From Marisediminitalea lipolytica (GTDB lineage Bacteria > Pseudomonadota > Gammaproteobacteria > Enterobacterales > Alteromonadaceae), in contig NZ_MJIC01000016.1 in the NCBI RefSeq assembly GCF_001758465.1, positions 124,001 to 188,000 on the forward strand: a DNA stretch of 64,000 nt. Reading direction: 5' to 3'. The notes under the pieces were generated by a model. That model was not told the DNA's origin. It saw only the letters and a list, made by a program, of their open reading frames with translations, and made no database searches. The position numbers were made by a program, and so were the translations under genes. Of this stretch, positions 59,130 through 64,000 are shown in pieces; the first letter of the stretch is position 1; the number at the start of each line of letters is the position of its first letter.

Positions 59130-61838
59130 TTATTTTAATTTACCGTGGCACTGCTTGTATTTTTTACCCGAGCCACAAGGACAAGGGTCATTACGGCCTA
59201 CTTTAGGGCCTTCACGCATGCCCGCCTGCTGACCACTCATTTCGTCCGAGGGCTCACCGTCCGGCCCGGCATGTTGGAAGCTTTTAGGTACTTCATCGGC
59301 CTGACGACGCTGTTCTTCCACCTTCTCAACGTCCGATTCAGCACGTACCTGAACGCGGCTCAGAATGGTAATCACTTCCAGTTTCAGACCTTCTAGCATA
59401 TTCGAGAACAGTTCAAAGGCTTCGCGCTTGTATTCCTGTTTCGGGTTCTTTTGCGCATAACCACGCAGGTGAATGCCCTGACGCAGGTGGTCCATGGCGG
59501 CCAGATGCTCTTTCCAGTTGCTGTCCAGATTTTGCAGCATTACGGCTTTCTCAAACTGACGCAGTACCGGCGCCCCCACCATTTCTTCTTTCGCCTTATA
59601 AGCCGTATTCAGTTCATCCAGAATCTTCTCGCGAAGCTTCTCTTCATACAGCTTGTCATCGGCATCCAGCCACTGCTGAATCGGTGCATCCAGGGCAAAG
59701 TCGGCTTTCAGGCGCTGTTCAAGTCCGGCAACATCCCACATTTCTTCCAGTGACTGTGGCGGAATATATTCATCTACCACTTCAGCAATCACATCTTCGC
59801 GGATAGCCTGCACGGTATCACTGATATCAGCTTCGTCTAATAGTTCGTTACGCTGCTCGTAGATCACCTTACGCTGATCGTTAGCAACATCATCATATTC
59901 AAGCAGTTGCTTACGAATATCAAAGTTACGCCCTTCCACTTTACGCTGTGCATTTTCGATAGCGCGGGTTACCCATGGGTGCTCGATAGCCTCGCCTTTT
60001 TCCATACCCAGTCGTTTCATCATGCTGGCCATCTTTTCAGAAGCGAAGATACGCATTAATGCATCATCCAGCGACAGGTAGAATCGAGACGAACCCGGAT
60101 CGCCCTGACGACCGGCACGACCACGCAGCTGGTTATCAATCCGGCGTGATTCGTGACGTTCGGTACCAATGATATGCAAACCGCCGGCTGCCAGCACGGT
60201 ATCGTGGTCGGCTTTCCACTGATCCTTAATTTTCTGAATTTGCGCTTCGGTGGGATTTTCCAGCTTGTCTACTTCAGCCTGCCAGTTACCGCCGAGCACG
60301 ATATCGGTACCACGGCCGGCCATATTGGTGGCAATGGTTACGGCACCGGGACGACCCGCCTGGGCAACAATGTCGGCTTCCTGGGCGTGGAATTTAGCGT
60401 TAAGTACTTTATGCGGAATTTTTTCTTTCTTCAGAATGCGCGATAACAACTCTGAATTTTCAATCGAAACCGTACCCACCAGGGTCGGCTGACCACGTTT
60501 TACGCAACGGCGAATGTCTTCCACAATGGCATCGTATTTTTCCTGGGCAGTCAGATAGATTAAATCGGCTTTATCATCACGAACCATGGCACGATTAGTA
60601 GGAATAACCACCGTTTCAAGGCTGTAAATATGATTAAATTCGAAGGCTTCGGTATCTGCCGTACCTGTCATACCAGACAGCTTCTCGTACAGACGGAAGT
60701 AGTTTTGGAATGTAATGGAAGCCAGCGTCTGGTTTTCGTTCTGAATTTTCACACCTTCTTTGGCTTCAACCGCCTGGTGCAGGCCTTCTGACCAGCGGCG
60801 GCCTTCCATCGTACGCCCGGTATGTTCATCAACAATAACAATGTTGTCATCCTTAACGATATAATCCACGTCTTTGGTAAATAGCTTATGGGCGCGTAGT
60901 GCCGCGTTCACGTGGTGCAGTAATGAGATATTACCAGCATCGAACAGCGATTCTTCTTCCTTGAGCAGACCTTCACGTTTCATGATTTCTTCAACGTGAA
61001 TCTGACCGTGTTCCGTCAGGTGGATTTGCTTGGCTTTTTCATCAATGGTGAAGTCACCATCGCCATGCTGACCTTCTTCGTCTTCTTTATCCTGTCTGGT
61101 CAGTTCAGGAATGATCTGATTAATGCGTAAGTACAGTTCTGAACTGTCTTCGGCGGCACCAGAGATAATTAATGGTGTACGGGCCTCATCGATTAGGATG
61201 GAGTCCACTTCATCGATAACAGCGTAATAGAGTTCGCGCTGTACACGATCCTGGGGGCTAAACGCCATATTGTCACGCAGGTAATCGAAACCAAACTCGT
61301 TGTTAGTACCATAAGTAATATCGGCCTGGTAGGCTTCGCGCTTTTGGTCCGGTGCCATGCCCGGCACATTACAGCCAACGGTTAAGCCAAGGTATTCAAA
61401 CAACGCCCGGCTCCAGTTAGCATCCCGCTTGGCCAGATAATCGTTAACCGTAATAACGTGCACACCACGCCCGGTTAGTGCATTCAGATACGTTGGCAGG
61501 GTTGAGGTCAGGGTTTTACCTTCACCGGTACGCATCTCAGCAATCTTGCCAGAATGTAATACCTGACCACCCAGCATCTGTACATCAAAATGACGCATAC
61601 CATACACGCGCTTACTTGCTTCGCGTACTACTGCGAACGCCTCAATAAGTATGTCGTCCAGACTCGCACCGTCTTTCAGACGTTGCTGGAATTCGGCTGT
61701 TTTTTGTTTCAGCGCAGCATCATCAAGAGCTTCGTATTCTGCTTCCAGCGCATTAATGGCATTGACGTGCTTTTGTAGTTTTTTTAATAGTCGATCGTTA
61801 CGACTGCCAAATACTTTCCTGAGAATGCTTGCAAACAT
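59130..61838 (-). CDS. secA: Preprotein translocase ATPase SecA
   Basis: SecA drives unfolded proteins through the SecYEG channel by ATP hydrolysis. The 902-residue protein matches E. coli (901), with Walker [24 protein letters not shown], the GTDIVLGG helicase region, and the C-terminal zinc motif [14 protein letters not shown] that binds SecB. It stands in the lpxC-M23-secA-mutT order; the secM gene that E. coli places before secA, and which adjusts SecA synthesis, is absent. A terminator-like hairpin occupies the leader at 61871-61898. Confidence 0.98.
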   Translation of the reverse strand: MFASILRKVFGSRNDRLLKKLQKHVNAINALEAEYEALDDAALKQKTAEFQQRLKDGASLDDILIEAFAVVREASKRVYGMRHFDVQMLGGQVLHSGKIAEMRTGEGKTLTSTLPTYLNALTGRGVHVITVNDYLAKRDANWSRALFEYLGLTVGCNVPGMAPDQKREAYQADITYGTNNEFGFDYLRDNMAFSPQDRVQRELYYAVIDEVDSILIDEARTPLIISGAAEDSSELYLRINQIIPELTRQDKEDEEGQHGDGDFTIDEKAKQIHLTEHGQIHVEEIMKREGLLKEEESLFDAGNISLLHHVNAALRAHKLFTKDVDYIVKDDNIVIVDEHTGRTMEGRRWSEGLHQAVEAKEGVKIQNENQTLASITFQNYFRLYEKLSGMTGTADTEAFEFNHIYSLETVVIPTNRAMVRDDKADLIYLTAQEKYDAIVEDIRRCVKRGQPTLVGTVSIENSELLSRILKKEKIPHKVLNAKFHAQEADIVAQAGRPGAVTIATNMAGRGTDIVLGGNWQAEVDKLENPTEAQIQKIKDQWKADHDTVLAAGGLHIIGTERHESRRIDNQLRGRAGRQGDPGSSRFYLSLDDALMRIFASEKMASMMKRLGMEKGEAIEHPWVTRAIENAQRKVEGRNFDIRKQLLEYDDVANDQRKVIYEQRNELLDEADISDTVQAIREDVIAEVVDEYIPPQSLEEMWDVAGLEQRLKADFALDAPIQQWLDADDKLYEEKLREKILDELNTAYKAKEEMVGAPVLRQFEKAVMLQNLDSNWKEHLAAMDHLRQGIHLRGYAQKNPKQEYKREAFELFSNMLEGLKLEVITILSRVQVRAESDVEKVEEQRRQADEVPKSFQHAGPDGEPSDEMSGQQAGMREGPKVGRNDPCPCGSGKKYKQCHGKLK

Positions 61839-61870
61839 TGTGTTGGTATTTCCACTTCTGTGATTTATCT

Positions 61871-61904
61871 AAAAACAAAAAAACCTGATCGGCAGATTAA
61901 TCTG
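61871..61904 (-). promoter_or_regulatory. Terminator-like structure in the secA leader
   Basis: On the minus strand AATCTG (61898-61893) can pair with CAGGTT (61887-61882) around CCGAT and runs into a T-rich tract (seven Ts, G, five Ts), 33 bases before the secA ATG. The same AATCTG is half of the palindrome CAGATTAATCTG (61904-61893), so two alternative foldings exist. It could be a weak terminator of the M23 transcript or a leader control element; I see no promoter between it and secA. Confidence 0.4.
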
Positions 61905-61945
61905 TCGCGTTACAATAATTAGATTGGTAGGTAGAGAAGCTTACG

Positions 61946-62836
61946 TTACTTTTTATAAACGTAAGGAAGTGGATCGACTTTTTGACCAGCCTTAATGACT
62001 TCATAGTGTACATGGGCGCCCGTCGAACGACCGGTACTCCCCATTAATGCAATCACCTGGCCCTTCGTGACCAGATCACCTTTATTCACTAATAGTGTCT
62101 GATTATGGCCGTAGCGTGTTACCAGCCCATCGCCGTGCTCAATTTCCACGAGATGACCGTAACCATAGCGATCGCCTGACCAAGTCACAATGCCTGCCGC
62201 GGTAGCGACGACATCGTCACCCACTTCACCGGCAAAGTCTAATCCGTTGTGCATGGCCGGTTGTCCGCTAAACGGATCCGTACGCATGCCATAGTAGGAT
62301 GATAACCATCCTTTCTCTATCGGGCGACCCGACAAACTAATCTGTTCATCAATATGGTGCCCGGTAACCAATCTTTCAAGGGCGGCCAGTTGTTGCTGTT
62401 TATGCTTTAACTGGCTGCTTAATTCTTCTATCGGCGATAATATCCGCTGTTCTTCGTCTTCCAGCTGGCTTGTAATCGTTGCTGATGCCAGGCCAAAGTC
62501 TTTTAATGATGGCTCGTCCACGCCCATGGCTTTAGCCAGCACCTGGGTTTTGGCGTCAATCTTATCCAGCGTCCCCTGCATTGCCATAAGCTGCTCGGTA
62601 AGGGCCTTCACCTGTTCACTGGTGGCCACTGTCAGGTCATCTACCTGTTGCTGTTCTGTTTCCAGAATATTCTGAGCAATTTTAACGCGGGCAAGATTTT
62701 CAAAGGAAGAGTCGGTAGAGCGGCTTGAAACTAACACAAATAAAGATGACAAAACGGTAAGACTAACGATCGAGCGTACGCTTACGCTGCGCCTGATGCG
62801 TTTGTTCTTGCCTATCAATGTCACGGTTAATTTCAT
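61946..62836 (-). CDS. M23 family (LytM-type) peptidase
   Basis: This is a probable periplasmic peptidoglycan endopeptidase or an activator of one. The 296-residue protein has a basic N-terminus and a membrane segment (SIVSLTVLSSLFVLVSS, about 23-39), a coiled-coil stretch (about 45-160, rich in Glu/Gln), and a LytM domain with the full zinc set: His196 and Asp200 in MHNGLDFAG, and His275 and His277 in GAHVHYE. The catalytic residues are all present, so it should be active, unlike EnvC/NlpD types. It sits between lpxC and secA where E. coli has secM. A hairpin (61940-61965) overlaps its stop codon. Confidence 0.92.
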   Translation of the reverse strand: MKLTVTLIGKNKRIRRSVSVRSIVSLTVLSSLFVLVSSRSTDSSFENLARVKIAQNILETEQQQVDDLTVATSEQVKALTEQLMAMQGTLDKIDAKTQVLAKAMGVDEPSLKDFGLASATITSQLEDEEQRILSPIEELSSQLKHKQQQLAALERLVTGHHIDEQISLSGRPIEKGWLSSYYGMRTDPFSGQPAMHNGLDFAGEVGDDVVATAAGIVTWSGDRYGYGHLVEIEHGDGLVTRYGHNQTLLVNKGDLVTKGQVIALMGSTGRSTGAHVHYEVIKAGQKVDPLPYVYKK

Positions 62837-62935
62837 TAGTTGTTCTTTTCCACTGTTGTGGTGCTGTGCGACTACAAACGCAGGGTTTAACTTAAATTTT
62901 TACCATTCTAGCGACATTTTGCCCTATTAAACAAC

Positions 62936-62963
62936 AAAAAAGCCGCCACAAGGGCGGCTTTTT
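62936..62963 (-). terminator. Terminator of lpxC
   Basis: On the minus strand arms AGCCGCC and GGCGGCT with a 5-base loop run into five Ts, just after the lpxC stop. The M23 gene therefore probably starts from its own promoter. Confidence 0.85.
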
Positions 62964-62975
62964 CAGCAAAATGTG

Positions 62976-63887
62976 CTAAACCAGCGCAGGCTGAGCATAG
63001 CGAATAGGCGCATCTTCCTGTGACTCGTAAGTCACATATTCCCAGCAATCCTGCTGAGCCAGTACAGCATTTAACAGTTTATTGTTAAGACCGTGGCCGG
63101 TTTTGTATGCAGCTAGTTCGCCAATAATGCTATGACCACCTAAATAAAGGTCACCAATTGCATCAAGTATCTTGTGTTTCAGGAACTCATCGTCATAACG
63201 CAGACCTTCAGGATTCAGCACCCGATAGTCATCCAGCGCAACGGCATTTTCCATACTACCGCCCAACGCCAGGTTGTTAGCGTTCATGTATTCCAGATCA
63301 CGCATAAAACCAAAAGTACGGGCACGGCTGACTTCGTTCACGTATGAACAAGAGTCGAAGTCCATAACCATATGTTGACGGGTCTGACTGATAACCGGGT
63401 GGTCAAAATCAATTTGAAAATCTACCCGGAAACCATCGTATGGGCGCAGTTCTGCCCATTTGTCACCGTCTTCTACCCGCACGGTTCTGGTCATACGAAT
63501 AAAACGTTTTGGCGCGTTTAATTCTTCGATACCGGCCGACTGCAACAAAAACACAAACGGACTGGCACTGCCATCCATAATGGGAAGTTCGTTGCTGTTC
63601 ACCTCAACGATAATATTATCGATACCGAGGCCTGCCAATGCTGAAGCTAAGTGTTCAACAGTGTGAATGCTCACGCCGTCATCATTATTCAGACAGGTAC
63701 ACAACATGGTATTCCCCACCGCATTTGCGCGGGAGTGAATATCGACATGCGGTTCAAGGTCAATACGCCGAAACACGATTCCCGTGTTTGCAGGCGCAGG
63801 CCGGAGAGTCATCGTGACCTTGTCCCCTTTGTGCAAACCTATGCCAGTTTCCTGGACAGCATGTTTAATTGTACGTTGTCTAATCAT
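62976..63887 (-). CDS. lpxC: UDP-3-O-acyl-GlcNAc deacetylase
   Basis: LpxC performs the committed step of lipid A synthesis, removing acetate from UDP-3-O-acyl-GlcNAc with zinc. I start at the ATG reading [15 protein letters not shown], 303 residues; an in-frame GTG five codons upstream is an alternative. The zinc ligands His79, His238 and Asp242 and the catalytic His265 fall at the same numbers as in E. coli, within [24 protein letters not shown] and GHGLNNKLL. In E. coli FtsH degradation acts through the C-terminal tail; here the tail reads [10 protein letters not shown]. The promoter just upstream is a perfect consensus. Confidence 0.97.
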   Translation of the reverse strand: MIRQRTIKHAVQETGIGLHKGDKVTMTLRPAPANTGIVFRRIDLEPHVDIHSRANAVGNTMLCTCLNNDDGVSIHTVEHLASALAGLGIDNIIVEVNSNELPIMDGSASPFVFLLQSAGIEELNAPKRFIRMTRTVRVEDGDKWAELRPYDGFRVDFQIDFDHPVISQTRQHMVMDFDSCSYVNEVSRARTFGFMRDLEYMNANNLALGGSMENAVALDDYRVLNPEGLRYDDEFLKHKILDAIGDLYLGGHSIIGELAAYKTGHGLNNKLLNAVLAQQDCWEYVTYESQEDAPIRYAQPALV

Positions 63888-63922
63888 GGCTATAAAAAAC
63901 ACCTAACCTAAAGCGGCCGAAC

Positions 63923-63951
63923 ATTATAGTTAGCCTTTACTTACTTGTCAA
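63923..63951 (-). promoter_or_regulatory. Consensus sigma70 promoter of lpxC
   Basis: On the minus strand TTGACA (63946-63951) and TATAAT (63923-63928) are exactly consensus with a 17-base spacer. The start would be near 63915, about 28 bases before the lpxC ATG. Confidence 0.88.
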
Positions 63952-64000
63952 AGATATCGGTTATTTTATGAACAACCTTAACCTTTTGGACAAGCCCCCT

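Overview
The window is a stretch of chromosome from a marine-type gammaproteobacterium, most likely of the Alteromonadales (Alteromonas or a close relative). That placement is inference from gene content and order: trmJ-cysE-iscR-iscS followed by a suf operon and ndk, an Exe/GspAB pair, a FliK-like/FlhB-C-like pair next to ccm, and pncC-recA/mutS, pyrG-eno and lpxC-M23-secA. I see no rRNA, tRNA, CRISPR array, transposase, integrase or phage gene. Apart from the polysaccharide genes, almost everything is core metabolism.

Layout. (1) 1-11.2 kb: ndk, sufE-sufT-sufA-sufS-sufD-sufC-sufB, an IscS-type desulfurase, iscR, cysE and trmJ, all on the minus strand, then suhB on plus. The iscR-iscS and suf transcription units each carry a sigma70 promoter overlapped by a good type-1 IscR box. 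The suf cassette sits where iscU-iscA-hscB-hscA-fdx normally lie, between iscS and ndk. (2) 11.2-23.6 kb: surface polysaccharide genes: galU, two GT2 glycosyltransferases and wecA on minus, and a small lipoprotein, a Wza/KpsD-like exporter, kpsM, kpsT and a kpsE-like gene on plus; then a POT peptide transporter, a small membrane protein and galE. (3) 23.6-31.5 kb: a tightly overlapping ccmABCDEFGHI cytochrome c maturation operon ending in mlaA. (4) 31.6-34.8 kb: a FliK-like gene with an FlhB C-domain partner, and a lone pseudopilin. (5) 34.9-42.6 kb: recA with an SOS box, pncC, mutS, pyrG and eno. (6) 42.6-44 kb: a gene of unknown function and a secreted-protein gene split by one amber codon. 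(7) 44.2-49.1 kb: leuABCD behind a complete attenuator with a leucine-rich leader peptide. (8) 49.2-52.3 kb: a degenerate HD-GYP protein convergent with gspB-gspA. (9) 52.4-58.6 kb: cca, srmB, rdgB, hemW and a chemoreceptor. (10) 58.6-64 kb: mutT, secA, an M23 peptidase and lpxC with a perfect consensus promoter.

How the genes connect. Fe-S assembly appears to run through SUF under IscR control, with an IscS lacking its IscU-docking tail probably serving other sulfur transfers; CysE supplies cysteine. GalU, GalE, WecA, the glycosyltransferases and Kps exporter form a partial capsule/exopolysaccharide module whose remaining genes are outside the window. MlaA, LpxC and the M23 peptidase serve the envelope. 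No wholly new system is evident. The strongest candidates for a second look are the ISC-to-SUF locus replacement, the leu attenuator, the amber-split gene, the Cca and HD-GYP proteins with eroded HD motifs, the DUF3391-like domain shared by GspB and its neighbour, and a terminator-like element just before secA.
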